Shown here: positions 24,306 to 32,199 of the stretch, piece by piece
How the letters are laid out: every line of letters starts with the position of its first letter
Numbering within the stretch: the first letter of the stretch is position 1
Assembly: GCF_043099285.1 (NCBI RefSeq)
Contig: NZ_CP170723.1
Coordinates: forward strand, 2,294,001 to 2,358,000
Direction of reading: 5' to 3'
Source: Oryzobacter telluris
GTDB lineage: Bacteria; Actinomycetota; Actinomycetes; Actinomycetales; Dermatophilaceae
Length of the DNA stretch: 64,000 nucleotides
Position numbers and translations under genes: made by a program
Notes under the pieces: model-generated
What the model was told of the DNA's origin: nothing
The model's database searches: none
The model's input: the letters and a program-made list of their open reading frames with translations, nothing else

Positions 24306-25109
24306 TCAGGGGGTGGTGGTGGGAACGGGGCGAGCGTACTGAGGTGGGGCGAGGGTCAGCAACGCGTCGACCTCGACCTCGTCACGGACCTGGACGTCGG
24401 TGGTGCCGCCGACCCGCCGGACGCTGGCCGTGACGCCGCCGGGGATCTCCATCGCACCGGCGAGGGTGCTGCCCTCGCCGATCGCCCGGATGACGTAGGG
24501 CGGGCGGACCGTGGTGCCCGAGACCGACAGGCCGCCGCTGACCTCGCTGAACCACGTGGTGGCCACGACGCGGACGTCGCCGACCTGGATCGCCTCGGCG
24601 CCGGCGTCGCGCAGCTCCTGGATGGTGTCGAGGACGAGCGGCGCGGTGACGGTGTCGGTGGGGTCGCCGATGGTGAGGACGATGCCGGGGCCCTTCGCCG
24701 GGGCGGTGCCCGCGAGGATGCCCAGGGTGTCGAGGCGCTCCTTGGCGGCGCGCTGCGCCTCGGCCTCGTTGGTCGACTGGCTCTGCAGCAGGGCCAGCGA
24801 GGACTCGAGCCCGCGGACCTCGTTGGCGAGGCGCTCGCCCTCCTGGTCGACGCCGGCGAAGATCCGGACCAGCTCGTCCTCGCGCAGGTTCTCCAGGCCC
24901 TCGATGGAGGTCTGCCGGACCTGGGTGATGATCGCGAACCCGAGGGCCCCGGCGAGCACCATCGCGAGCAGGTTGGCCCGGGTGGCCCGCGGCGACCCGG
25001 CCCGCAGCAGCCGTCGCCACGCACCCCCCTGGGGGGCGCGCGCGGTGGTCCGCACTGCCGCGTCCTCGACGGTGCGGTCGGGCGGGGTGAGGTCGGGGGC
25101 GTCGGTCAT
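24306..25109 (-). CDS. DUF881 membrane-anchored protein (first copy)
   Basis: A 267-residue protein with a short cytoplasmic N-terminus, one membrane segment (ANLLAMVLAGALGFAII, ~44-62), a coiled-coil stretch with Glu/Arg/Leu heptads (~75-120) and an external DUF881 domain containing GPGIVLTIGDP, RDAGAEAIQVGDVRVVA and TTVRPPYVIRAIG. DUF881 proteins are found with sbp in actinobacteria and are thought to take part in cell envelope or division. ATG 25109 overlaps the sbp stop as ATGA. A downstream paralogue (25435-26352) flanks sbp on the other side, so two DUF881 genes bracket the small basic protein. Confidence 0.9.
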   Translation of the reverse strand: MTDAPDLTPPDRTVEDAAVRTTARAPQGGAWRRLLRAGSPRATRANLLAMVLAGALGFAIITQVRQTSIEGLENLREDELVRIFAGVDQEGERLANEVRGLESSLALLQSQSTNEAEAQRAAKERLDTLGILAGTAPAKGPGIVLTIGDPTDTVTAPLVLDTIQELRDAGAEAIQVGDVRVVATTWFSEVSGGLSVSGTTVRPPYVIRAIGEGSTLAGAMEIPGGVTASVRRVGGTTDVQVRDEVEVDALLTLAPPQYARPVPTTTP

Positions 25110-25438
25110 GCGTTGAACAGGTGCCGGCGGATGGCGGCGACGTTGGAGAAGATCCGCACCCCGAGGACGACGACGACGCCGGTGGACAGCTGGCTGCCGA
25201 CGCCGAGCTTGTCGCCGAGGAAGACGATGAACGCGGCGACGACGACGTTGGAGAGGAAGGAGACGACGAAGACCTTGTCGTCGAAGATGCCGTCGAGGAT
25301 GGCCCGGACCGCCCCGAACACCGCGTCGAGGGCGGCGATGACGGCGATCGGCAGGTAGGGCTGCAGCCAGACCGGGACGGTCGGCTGCAGGATCAGGCCG
25401 ATGATGATGCCGAGCGCCAGGCCGATGGCCGGGATCAC
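25106..25438 (-). CDS. sbp: Small basic protein Sbp (DUF1290)
   Basis: A 110-residue membrane protein with three hydrophobic segments, starting VIPAIGLALGIIIGLILQ, then LPIAVIAALDAVFGAVRAILDG and VVVAAFIVFLGDKLG. It matches the DUF1290 small basic protein found between DUF881 genes in actinobacteria and near division genes in firmicutes. GTG 25438 has AAGGGAG 6 nt upstream and overlaps the preceding gene's stop as GTGA. Its own stop overlaps the next DUF881 ATG. The whole pgsA-DUF881-sbp-DUF881 set is translationally coupled. Confidence 0.92.
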   Translation of the reverse strand: MIPAIGLALGIIIGLILQPTVPVWLQPYLPIAVIAALDAVFGAVRAILDGIFDDKVFVVSFLSNVVVAAFIVFLGDKLGVGSQLSTGVVVVLGVRIFSNVAAIRRHLFNA

Positions 25439-26352
25439 GACGGGCTCCCTTCGGGGACGGGGGTGGGCGACGGCGAGGCCGCCCCCTTCGGTGCGGCACC
25501 AGTATCGCCGGTGCGGGCGTAGCGGGTCGTGAGGCCCACGGCGGCGGGCACGGTGAGCTCGGCCTTGACCTCGGTGTCGACGCGCACGCCGAAGGTGCTC
25601 TTGAGCGTGGACAGGTAGGTGCCACCGGCCCCGTCGGCGAAGTCGGCCGGGAAGCGCTTCGGGTCCCCGATCGCGGTGATCGCGTAGGGGCGGGCCAGCG
25701 GGCGGTAGTCGACGATGATCGCCGAGCCCGCGAACCGGATGGCCGAGGTGGAGGTGAGGCGCTTGCCGTTGATGCTGATCGCCTCGGCGCCGGCCTCCCA
25801 CATCGCGTTGGTGACGAACTGGAGGTCGCGGGCGAAGACCCTACCCTCGGCCGTCTCGTCGGTGGTGCCCTCGTCGGCCCCGGCCCCGGGGGCGTCGTCG
25901 AGGGTGAGGACGAACCCCGGCCCCACGAGCGGGATGGAGCCGACGGCGGCGGCGAGCTCGCGCCCGCGGGCGATGGCGGCGGCGTCACCGCTCAGCTGCT
26001 CGGACTCCCGGGCCGTGACCTCGGCCTGAAGGGAGGAGGCGCGCGCGGTGAGGTCGTCGACCTGGTCGCGCCGCTGCTCGATCTCGCGGATGAGGTCGGT
26101 GCGGGCCTGGCTGCGGGGCTCGTTGGCGGTGGTGAGGTTGTACGACGCGATGCCGACGACGAGGCCGATGAGCACCGTCGCGACGACGAGCCGTGGGGAC
26201 CTCAGCGAGGTCGACCTCGGTAGGCCCGCGGCCTCCCGCTCGTCGGCCGAGGCGGCGTACCCGGGGTCGAGGGGGCGTTCGAGCATCGCGGTGAGCAGCG
26301 TCATCGACGCGTCGGGCCGGCGGCCCGACGGGGTGCGGACGGCGGGGCTCAC
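25435..26352 (-). CDS. DUF881 membrane-anchored protein (second copy)
   Basis: A 305-residue DUF881 protein, slightly longer than its paralogue 3' of it. Residues ~54-72 (LVVATVLIGLVVGIASY) are the membrane segment, followed by a coiled coil (RTDLIREIEQRRDQVDDL...) and the domain core with GPGFVLTLDDAP, WEAGAEAISINGKRL and ARPYAITAIGDP. The last ~15 residues are a Pro/Ser tail. GTG 26352 overlaps the pgsA stop (GTGA). The two DUF881 copies are ~30% alike by eye, suggesting an old duplication within this operon, likely to act as a heteromer. Confidence 0.9.
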   Translation of the reverse strand: MSPAVRTPSGRRPDASMTLLTAMLERPLDPGYAASADEREAAGLPRSTSLRSPRLVVATVLIGLVVGIASYNLTTANEPRSQARTDLIREIEQRRDQVDDLTARASSLQAEVTARESEQLSGDAAAIARGRELAAAVGSIPLVGPGFVLTLDDAPGAGADEGTTDETAEGRVFARDLQFVTNAMWEAGAEAISINGKRLTSTSAIRFAGSAIIVDYRPLARPYAITAIGDPKRFPADFADGAGGTYLSTLKSTFGVRVDTEVKAELTVPAAVGLTTRYARTGDTGAAPKGAASPSPTPVPEGSPS

Positions 26353-26945
26353 GCGGCCACCGCCCTCCGGGCGGCGAGGAGGTGGCGCAGCTGGAGGGCG
26401 TAGAGCAGGCCGGCCACCCAGTACAGGACGGTCCCCCACCAGACGAAGCCCCAGCCGATCGGCTCGGCGATGCGGGCCGCCGTCCCGTCGCCGTCGGCGA
26501 GCAGGAGCAGCGGGAAGGCGTAGAGGAGGTTGAAGGTGGCCGCCTTGCCGGCGAAGTGCACCGGGAGGCCGACCCAGCCGTGCCGCTTGGCCACGAGGAC
26601 GACGACCGCCATGAACGCCTCACGCGCGAACAGCACGGCGACGAGCCACCACGGGATGATGTCGCGCCACGCGAGCCCGAGCAGCGTGGAGACGATGTAG
26701 AGGCGGTCGGCGACGGGGTCGAGGACCTGCCCGACGCGCGACACGAGCCCGTAGTGGCGGGCGATCTTGCCGTCGAGGTAGTCGGTGATGCCCGAGCCCG
26801 CGAGCAGGATGAGGGCCAGCCCGTCGCGCTCGCTGAGGATCGCCCAGAGGAAGACCGGCACGACGAGCAGGCGCAGCGCGGACAGCACGTTCGGGACCGT
26901 GAGCACACGGCTGCTCACGGTCTCCTCGGGCGCCCCCGTCGACAT
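26349..26945 (-). CDS. pgsA: CDP-diacylglycerol phosphatidyltransferase PgsA-like
   Basis: A 198-residue, ~5-segment membrane enzyme of the CDP-alcohol phosphatidyltransferase family. The diagnostic motif D-x2-DG-x2-AR-x8-G-x3-D-x3-D is complete at residues 55-80 (Asp55, Asp58, Gly59, Arg63, Gly72, Asp76, Asp80). It makes phosphatidylglycerol phosphate or a related phospholipid headgroup from CDP-diacylglycerol; which alcohol is used cannot be decided, though the neighbourhood matches the mycobacterial pgsA2 region. ATG 26945 is chosen; no good ribosome binding site is visible. It opens the operon running to gcvH and is divergent from malY. Confidence 0.9.
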   Translation of the reverse strand: MSTGAPEETVSSRVLTVPNVLSALRLLVVPVFLWAILSERDGLALILLAGSGITDYLDGKIARHYGLVSRVGQVLDPVADRLYIVSTLLGLAWRDIIPWWLVAVLFAREAFMAVVVLVAKRHGWVGLPVHFAGKAATFNLLYAFPLLLLADGDGTAARIAEPIGWGFVWWGTVLYWVAGLLYALQLRHLLAARRAVAA

Positions 26946-26990
26946 GACGGTCACTGTATGCCGTGGCGCCTCGTGGGCCGGCAGCCGTCC

Positions 26991-26996
26991 TAGGGT
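26991..26996 (+). promoter_or_regulatory. Leaderless-type -10 box of malY
   Basis: TAGGGT at 26991-26996, then 6 nt (GTCGCC), then ATG 27003; no Shine-Dalgarno sequence. Confidence 0.6.
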
Positions 26997-27002
26997 GTCG
27001 CC

Positions 27003-28157
27003 ATGGCTGACGCACTGCTCCGGGCCGACGAGGCCGAGCTGCGCCGCGACCGCACGAGCGTGAAGTGGTCGGCGTACCCGTCCGACGTCCTCCCGGTGTG
27101 GGTCGCGGAGATGGACGCCGCCCCCTGCCCGGCCGTGGTGGAGGTCGTGGCCGACGCCGTGCGGCGGGGTGACACCGGCTACGGGTGGGCGCCGCGGTAC
27201 ACCGCCGCCGTGGGGCGCTACGCGGCCGACGCGTGGGGCTGGGAGGTCGAGCCGGGCCTCACCCAGGTCGTCGCCGACGTGATGATCGGGGCCGCCGAGC
27301 TGCTCCGGCTGCTCACCGACGAGGGCGGTCCGGTCGTCGTCTCTCCCCCGGTGTACGACTCGTTCTTCGGCTTCGTCGACGCGATAGGGCGGCGGCGGGT
27401 CGACGCGCCGCTGTCGGCGGAGGGGCGGCTCGATGCCGCTGCGCTCGAGGAGGCCTTCCGGTCGGCGACCGCCTCGGGCGAGCGGGCCGCCTATCTCCTG
27501 TGCAACCCGCAGAACCCCACGGGAGTGGTCCACTCCCCCACCGAGCTCGCGACCCTGGCCGCCTTGGCGCAGGAGTACGGGGTGCGGGTCGTCGCCGACG
27601 AGATCCACGCGCCGCTGGTGTACCCGGGCGGGCCGGCGTCGTTCACGCCGTACCTCACGGTGGCGGGGACGGAGCGCGCGTTCTCGGTGTTCTCGCCGTC
27701 GAAGGGGTGGAACCTCGCGGGGCTGAAGTCGGCCCTCGTCATCGCCGGCTCCGGGGCGCGGGAGGACCTCGCGGGGCTGCACGAGGTGCACACCCACGGG
27801 TCGTCGCACCTGGGGACCATGGCGCACGTGGCGGCGCTGGACGACGGGCGCGAGTGGCTGGCGCAGCTCGTCGACGAGCTCGCCGCGAACCGGGCGCTGC
27901 TCGGGCGGCTGCTGGAGGAGCACCTGCCCGGCGTGCGGTGGCGGGTGCCGGAGGCCACCTACCTGGCCTGGCTCGACTGCCGGGAGCTCGGGCTCGGGGA
28001 CGACCCGGCCCGGGTGTTCCGGGAGCGCGGGCGGGTGGCGCTGTCGTCCGGGCCGAGCTACGGGCGCGAGGCCGGTCGGGGGTTCGCGCGGCTCAACTTC
28101 GCCACCTCGCCCGGGGTCCTCGAGGACGCCGTGCGCCGGATGGCCGCCTCCCTCTGA
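27003..28157 (+). CDS. malY: MalY/PatB family PLP-dependent C-S lyase
   Basis: A 384-residue class I/II aminotransferase-fold enzyme. Landmarks are LPVWVAEMDAAPCPAV near the N-terminus, LCNPQNPTGVVHS, VADEIHAPLVYPG with the cofactor Asp, and the Schiff-base Lys in FSPSKGWNLAGLKSAL. This set distinguishes MalY/PatB cystathionine beta-lyases from true aminotransferases; they cleave cystathionine or other cysteine S-conjugates to thiol, pyruvate and ammonia. It could serve methionine synthesis or sulfur salvage. It is monocistronic, apparently leaderless, and followed by the 28169-28282 repeat pair. Confidence 0.88.
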   Translation: MADALLRADEAELRRDRTSVKWSAYPSDVLPVWVAEMDAAPCPAVVEVVADAVRRGDTGYGWAPRYTAAVGRYAADAWGWEVEPGLTQVVADVMIGAAELLRLLTDEGGPVVVSPPVYDSFFGFVDAIGRRRVDAPLSAEGRLDAAALEEAFRSATASGERAAYLLCNPQNPTGVVHSPTELATLAALAQEYGVRVVADEIHAPLVYPGGPASFTPYLTVAGTERAFSVFSPSKGWNLAGLKSALVIAGSGAREDLAGLHEVHTHGSSHLGTMAHVAALDDGREWLAQLVDELAANRALLGRLLEEHLPGVRWRVPEATYLAWLDCRELGLGDDPARVFRERGRVALSSGPSYGREAGRGFARLNFATSPGVLEDAVRRMAASL

Positions 28158-28168
28158 CCCAGTGGTGC

Positions 28169-28282
28169 GCGGGTCGAGGTGAAACCCAACCCTCTCGTGG
28201 TCGGTTTTCACCTCGACCGGCCGTGGGGGTGCGCCGGTCGAGGTGAAGGACGACGCTCTGGTGGTCGGTTCTCACCTCGACC
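28169..28282. repeat. Direct repeat of a 50-bp palindromic element
   Basis: Two ~50-bp units start at 28169 and 28233 (64-bp period). Each folds on itself: unit 1 has arms GGTCGAGGTGAAA (28172-28184) and TTTCACCTCGACC (28206-28218), unit 2 has GGTCGAGGTGA (from 28236) pairing with TCACCTCGACC (ending 28282). Both carry CTCT(C/G)GTGGTCGGTT in the loop. They lie 3' of malY and 3' of the small membrane gene, and may double as a bidirectional terminator. Confidence 0.75.
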
Positions 28283-28299
28283 CAGAGAGGTGTGGGCCG

Positions 28300-28452
28300 T
28301 CAGCGGCGCAGGGCCAGCCGGTAGCCCGATGCGCCCGAGACGAGGACGAGGCCCACCACCATCAGGCCGAGGCCGACGAACGCGGTGACCAGCGTCCCGC
28401 GGCCCGACGGCCTCGGCGCGGGCTCAGGCGTGGTCGACGTCGGATCCCCCAT
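28300..28452 (-). CDS. Small single-pass membrane protein
   Basis: A 50-residue frame: Pro/Thr/Ser-rich N-terminus (residues 1-18), then a single hydrophobic helix (VTAFVGLGLMVVGLVLVSG, ~22-40) and a short Arg-containing tail, suggesting N-out or N-in single-pass topology. No family is recognisable. The start codon ATG 28452 has only a weak upstream purine stretch. It follows the methyltransferase gene with an 10-bp gap on the same strand, so it would be the last gene of the RibD remnant-methyltransferase unit. Reality of the gene rests on the clean hydrophobic segment and context. Confidence 0.55.
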   Translation of the reverse strand: MGDPTSTTPEPAPRPSGRGTLVTAFVGLGLMVVGLVLVSGASGYRLALRR

Positions 28453-28462
28453 GGTGGGGAGC

Positions 28463-29131
28463 CTAGGGGCGCGACCGCCGCAGGGTGGCGAGGAAGAGGG
28501 CGCGCCCGTTCGGCACGGGACCTCGCTCGAGGTCGTCCAGGACGACGTCGTCCCCCTCGAAGACCCGCATGCCCTCGGCGTCGAGCAGCCACGGCGGACC
28601 GTCGTCGGGTGACTCGCCGGCCTCGCGGACCACCTGGACCGCGAGGAGGGTTCCGCCCGGGGCGAGCAGGGATCGGACCGCCGCCGCGGCCTCCTCCCGG
28701 ACCACGGGCGGCAGCGCCTGCACCGTGAACACCTCGAGGACGAGGTCGAACGCGCCGACGAGGTCGTCGGGCAGGGCGAACAGGTCGGCGACCCGGTAGT
28801 CGACGACCGTGTCGGGATGCCGCCCGCGGGCGAGGTCGACGGCGCTGGCCGACACGTCGAAGGCGGTGGTCGCCCAGCCGCGCTCCGCGAGGTGCTCGGC
28901 ATCGGCACCGAGACCGGCGCCGACGACGACGCCCCGGCGCCCTATGCCGTCGCCCTGGGCCGCGACGAGGTCGGCGACCGGCGGGTAGGGCTGAGTGCGG
29001 CTCCAGGGCGTGTCCAGCTCGTCGCGCGCCGCGGCGGACCACAGCTCCTCGAACCAGCGGGTCGGCTCCCCGTCGGCCGCGGCCGCCTGCCCGAGCCGGT
29101 CGGCGGCAGGTTCCCACGCGCGCTCGCTCAT
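28463..29131 (-). CDS. Class I SAM-dependent methyltransferase
   Basis: A 222-residue Rossmann-fold methyltransferase. Motif I reads VVVGAGLGADAEHLAERG (SAM glycine loop), followed by the acidic FDVSASAVDLARGRHP and the post-motif FDLVLEVFTVQALPP. The N-terminal ~45 residues (WFEELWSAAARDELDTPW) resemble the thiopurine/tellurite-type small-molecule methyltransferases. Substrate unknown; cytosolic. ATG 29131 overlaps the stop of the RibD-like remnant as ATGA, so translation of this gene was once coupled to an intact reductase gene and may now depend on the truncated upstream frame. Confidence 0.85.
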   Translation of the reverse strand: MSERAWEPAADRLGQAAAADGEPTRWFEELWSAAARDELDTPWSRTQPYPPVADLVAAQGDGIGRRGVVVGAGLGADAEHLAERGWATTAFDVSASAVDLARGRHPDTVVDYRVADLFALPDDLVGAFDLVLEVFTVQALPPVVREEAAAAVRSLLAPGGTLLAVQVVREAGESPDDGPPWLLDAEGMRVFEGDDVVLDDLERGPVPNGRALFLATLRRSRP

Positions 29132-29608
29132 GCGGTCACGCTAGTGGGGCCGGCGTCTGGTGTCGCGGGACGCCGGACCTCGTACCGCGCCCACGTGCTG
29201 CCGTGCGCTCCCTGCGTCAGACCCGTCGGGTGCAGCTCGATCGGGGTCCCGCCGGGCGGCAGAGGTGCGCCGTCGACGAAGGTCGGGGTGCCCAGCCCAC
29301 CGACGAGCACCAGCACAGTGACGATGTGCAGCTCCTCGACGAGGTCGGCGCGAACCAGGGCCCCGTTGATGCCGCCCCCTCCCTCGGTGACCACCGTCCG
29401 GGCGCCGAGGACGTCGCCCATCCGCTCCAGCGCGAGGGCGAGGTCGACGTGGTCCTCACCGACGACGAGGTAGCCGACGCCCAGCTCGCGCAGGTGCCGC
29501 AGGTAGCGGGTGGGGGTGGCCCGGCAGACCAGGACGAGGAGCGCCGTCTCGTCGTCACGCGGTGGTCACGAGGACGACGCGCGGTCGGCGCGGGGCTGGA
29601 GTCGTCAT
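29128..29608 (-). pseudogene. RibD C-terminal domain-like reductase, internally deleted and frameshifted
   Basis: ATG 29608 opens MTTPAPRRPRVVLVTTA and hits TGA at 29555, the first beta strand of a RibD_C/dihydrofolate-reductase-like fold. In another frame, directly after it, DDETALLVLVCRATP...GYLVVGEDHVDLALALERMG continues into TVVTEGGGGINGALVRADLVEELHIV, the C-terminal half of the same domain, ending at 29128. Intact relatives are ~230-250 residues; here roughly 80-100 central residues (LDGRIA loop and the cofactor region) are missing and the frames are broken. No ATG, GTG or TTG opens the C-terminal frame before 29421. Decayed gene; its stop still overlaps the methyltransferase start. Confidence 0.75.
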
Positions 29609-29656
29609 CCACGGCACGGTAGGCGCCCCGTCGGACACCGGGACGGGCCGACGAGT

Positions 29657-29693
29657 GAAGGGCCCGGCCGGATCGACTCCGGCCGGGCCCTTC
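29657..29693 (-). terminator. Hairpin terminator after tRNA-Pro
   Basis: Perfect 16-bp inverted repeat (29657-29672 and 29678-29693) with a TCGAC loop, just 3' of tRNA-Pro on its strand. Without a U-run but very stable, as usual here. Confidence 0.8.
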
Positions 29694-29697
29694 GTGG

Positions 29698-29771
<74 letters not shown>

Positions 29772-29870
29772 TGGCTCGCCCCCTCGCGGGAGCGTCGAAA
29801 CCTTATCCCAAACCCACCGGGGCGACCCAATCGCCCCGGCGCCGTGGACGTCGGTCCACGGCGGGGTGGG

Positions 29871-31343
29871 TCAGCGGCGGGAGCGCTTCTCGCGCACCCG
29901 CACCGAGATCTCGATCGGGGTGCCCTCGAAGCCGAACTCCTCGCGCAGGCGACGCTCGACGAAGCGGCGGTACCCGGCCTCGATGAAGCCCGACGCGAAG
30001 AGGACGAACCGCGGCGGACGGGTGCCCGCCTGGGTGGCGAAGAGGATGCGCGGCTGCTTGCCACCGCGCACCGGGTGCGGGTGGGCCGCGACGACCTCGC
30101 CGAGGAACGCGTTGAGGCGTCCGGTGGAGATGCGGGTCTCCCACGAGTCGAGCGCGGTGTCGAGCGCCGGGACGAGCTTGTCCATGTGCCGGCCGGTGCG
30201 GGCCGAGACGTTGACGCGCGGCGCCCACGGGATCTGCACGAGGTCGCGCTCGATCTCGCGCTGGAGGAAGTGGCGGCGCTCCTCGTCGGTGAGGTCCCAC
30301 TTGTTGTAGGCGATGACGAGGGAGCGGCCGGAGTCGATGACCTGCTGGATGACGCGGACGTCCTGCTCGGAGATCGTCTCGGACGCGTCGACGAGGACGA
30401 CCGCCACCTCCGCCTTCTCCAGCGCGGTCTGCGTGCGCAGGGAGGCGTAGAAGTCGGAGCCGCGGGTCTGGTGGACCCGGCGGCGGATGCCCGCGGTGTC
30501 GACGAAGCGCCAGGTGCGCCCGCCGAGCTCGACGAGCTCGTCGACGGGGTCACGAGTGGTGCCGGCGACGTTGTCGACGACGACGCGCTCGTGCCCGACG
30601 AGCTTGTTGAGCATCGAGGACTTGCCGACGTTCGGGCGGCCGAGCAGTGCGACCCGGCGCGGACCGCCGCGCTCGTACGCCCCACCCATCTCGGAGAACT
30701 CGGGGAGCACCGCGAGGAGGGCGTCGAGGGCGTCACCGCTGCCGCGGCCGTGCAGGGCCGAGACGGGCCACGGCTGGCCCAGGCCGAGGTTCCACAGCGC
30801 CGCGGCGTCGGCCTCGGTGCGCTGGTCGTCGACCTTGTTGGCGATGAGGATGACCGGCTTGCCCGAGCGGCGCAGCAGCTTGACGACGGCCTCGTCGTCG
30901 TCGGTGGCGCCGACCATGGCGTCGACGACGAACAGCACGGCGTCGGCGAGCTCGACGGCGATCTCGGCCTGCTCGGCAACGCGCAGGTGGATGCCGGTGG
31001 CGTCGATGGCCCAGCCGCCGGTGTCGACGAGGGTGAAGTTCGTGCCGGTCCACTCGGCGTCGTAGGCGACGCGGTCGCGGGTGACGCCCGGGACGTCCTC
31101 GACGACGGCCTCACGGCGCCCGATGATGCGGTTCACGAGGGTGGACTTGCCGACGTTGGGACGCCCGACGACGGCCACGACGGGCAGCGGGCCGGAGTCG
31201 ACCTCGGCGTCGAGGGCGTCGTCGCCGCGGTCGAGCAGGGCGCGGTCCTCGTCGCTGAGGTCGAAGTCGTCGAGCCCCACCCGCAGCGCGCGCTCGACGG
31301 CGGCGGGGTCCTCGGTCTGCGTCGTGGGGTCCTCGGTGCTCAT
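29871..31343 (-). CDS. der: Ribosome-associated GTPase Der (EngA)
   Basis: A 490-residue protein with two tandem G domains plus a KH-like C-terminal domain. G1 motifs are GRPNVGKST (first, ~55) and GRPNVGKSS (second, ~230), with DTGG and DTAG switch II motifs, NKVD and NKWD specificity motifs, and VSARTGRHMDKL. Der assists 50S subunit maturation and is essential in most bacteria. An acidic ~45-residue N-terminal extension precedes the first domain. ATG 31343 is chosen by family length, though GGAGGG abuts it closely; GTG 31361 is in frame. It is downstream of plsC and cmk. Confidence 0.95.
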   Translation of the reverse strand: MSTEDPTTQTEDPAAVERALRVGLDDFDLSDEDRALLDRGDDALDAEVDSGPLPVVAVVGRPNVGKSTLVNRIIGRREAVVEDVPGVTRDRVAYDAEWTGTNFTLVDTGGWAIDATGIHLRVAEQAEIAVELADAVLFVVDAMVGATDDDEAVVKLLRRSGKPVILIANKVDDQRTEADAAALWNLGLGQPWPVSALHGRGSGDALDALLAVLPEFSEMGGAYERGGPRRVALLGRPNVGKSSMLNKLVGHERVVVDNVAGTTRDPVDELVELGGRTWRFVDTAGIRRRVHQTRGSDFYASLRTQTALEKAEVAVVLVDASETISEQDVRVIQQVIDSGRSLVIAYNKWDLTDEERRHFLQREIERDLVQIPWAPRVNVSARTGRHMDKLVPALDTALDSWETRISTGRLNAFLGEVVAAHPHPVRGGKQPRILFATQAGTRPPRFVLFASGFIEAGYRRFVERRLREEFGFEGTPIEISVRVREKRSRR

Positions 31344-31487
31344 CCCTCCATTGTCCCTCACAGCAGGGGGTGCCCCTGACCATCCCGGGTGCCGCTTCGG
31401 TCACCCGCTCCCCCACTCGCTACGGGGCAGGAAGTGCGGTGATCACGACACGTACTGCCCGGTAGCACGCACGTGGGGGGCGTGGGG

Positions 31488-32174
31488 TCAGTCGAGGAGG
31501 TCGGGCGGGACGTCGGTCGGCAGGGGGATGCCGTGGCGCTCCGCAGCCGCGTGAACGTGCGCGACGAGGGCGGTGCGGATCTGCTCGGTGGCGAGGTCGA
31601 CCCGCGCCCGGCCGGGCAGCCCCTCGGGCAGGTCGAGCACCACCGGCGCCCCGAGGTCGACCACGAGCCGCGACCGGAACGGCGGCCACCACGCGGCGAG
31701 CTCGCCCGTGCGGCGGGTCCCCAGGCAGGCCGTCGGCACCACGGTCGCCCCCGACTGCAGCGCCAGCCAGGCCACCCCCTTGCCGGCCGTCGCGAGGTCG
31801 CCCCGCCCCCGGCCGCCCTCGGGGAAGATGCCCACCACTCCCCCACGCCCGAGCACCTCGAGGGCCTGGCCGAGCGCCTGCCGGTCGCCGCGACCCTGGT
31901 CGAGGGGGATCTGCCCGCTCGAGCGCAGGAGGTGCCCGATGAAGCCCTCGAACGTGCGGGCGAGGACGAGGAAGTGCGAGGGGCGCGGCGCCATCGCGAG
32001 GACGACCGCGCCGTCGAGGTACCCCGTGTGGTTGGCCGCGAGGATGACCGGCCCGCTCCGGGGCACCCGGTCGCGGCCGACCGCCCGGGCGTCGTACAGC
32101 AGCCCGACGAGGACCCGTCCGACGACGTGGCCCACCCGGGCCCGCCACGCGGCAGGGGCAGGGACCTCGTTCAC
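31488..32174 (-). CDS. plsC: 1-acyl-sn-glycerol-3-phosphate acyltransferase (PlsC family)
   Basis: A 228-residue PlsC-family acyltransferase. The catalytic NHTGYLDG (HX4D) and FPEGGRGRGD (acyl-acceptor binding) are present, with an N-terminal amphipathic/hydrophobic region. It transfers acyl groups to lysophosphatidic acid or a related acceptor in phospholipid synthesis at the inner membrane face. GTG 32174 is chosen because it restores the conserved start of the domain (WRARVGHVVGRVLV). It lies 26 bp from cmk, in the order cmk-plsC-der, unlike the usual adjacent cmk-der pair. Confidence 0.9.
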   Translation of the reverse strand: MNEVPAPAAWRARVGHVVGRVLVGLLYDARAVGRDRVPRSGPVILAANHTGYLDGAVVLAMAPRPSHFLVLARTFEGFIGHLLRSSGQIPLDQGRGDRQALGQALEVLGRGGVVGIFPEGGRGRGDLATAGKGVAWLALQSGATVVPTACLGTRRTGELAAWWPPFRSRLVVDLGAPVVLDLPEGLPGRARVDLATEQIRTALVAHVHAAAERHGIPLPTDVPPDLLD

Positions 32175-32199
32175 GGCCCGGACCCGGGAGCGGCGGGGG

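Noticed and set aside
29128..29421. A complete 97-residue reductase starting at ATG 29421
   Set aside because: The conserved sequence continues upstream of this ATG without a start codon, and the N-terminal part of the fold is in another frame, so a broken gene is more likely.
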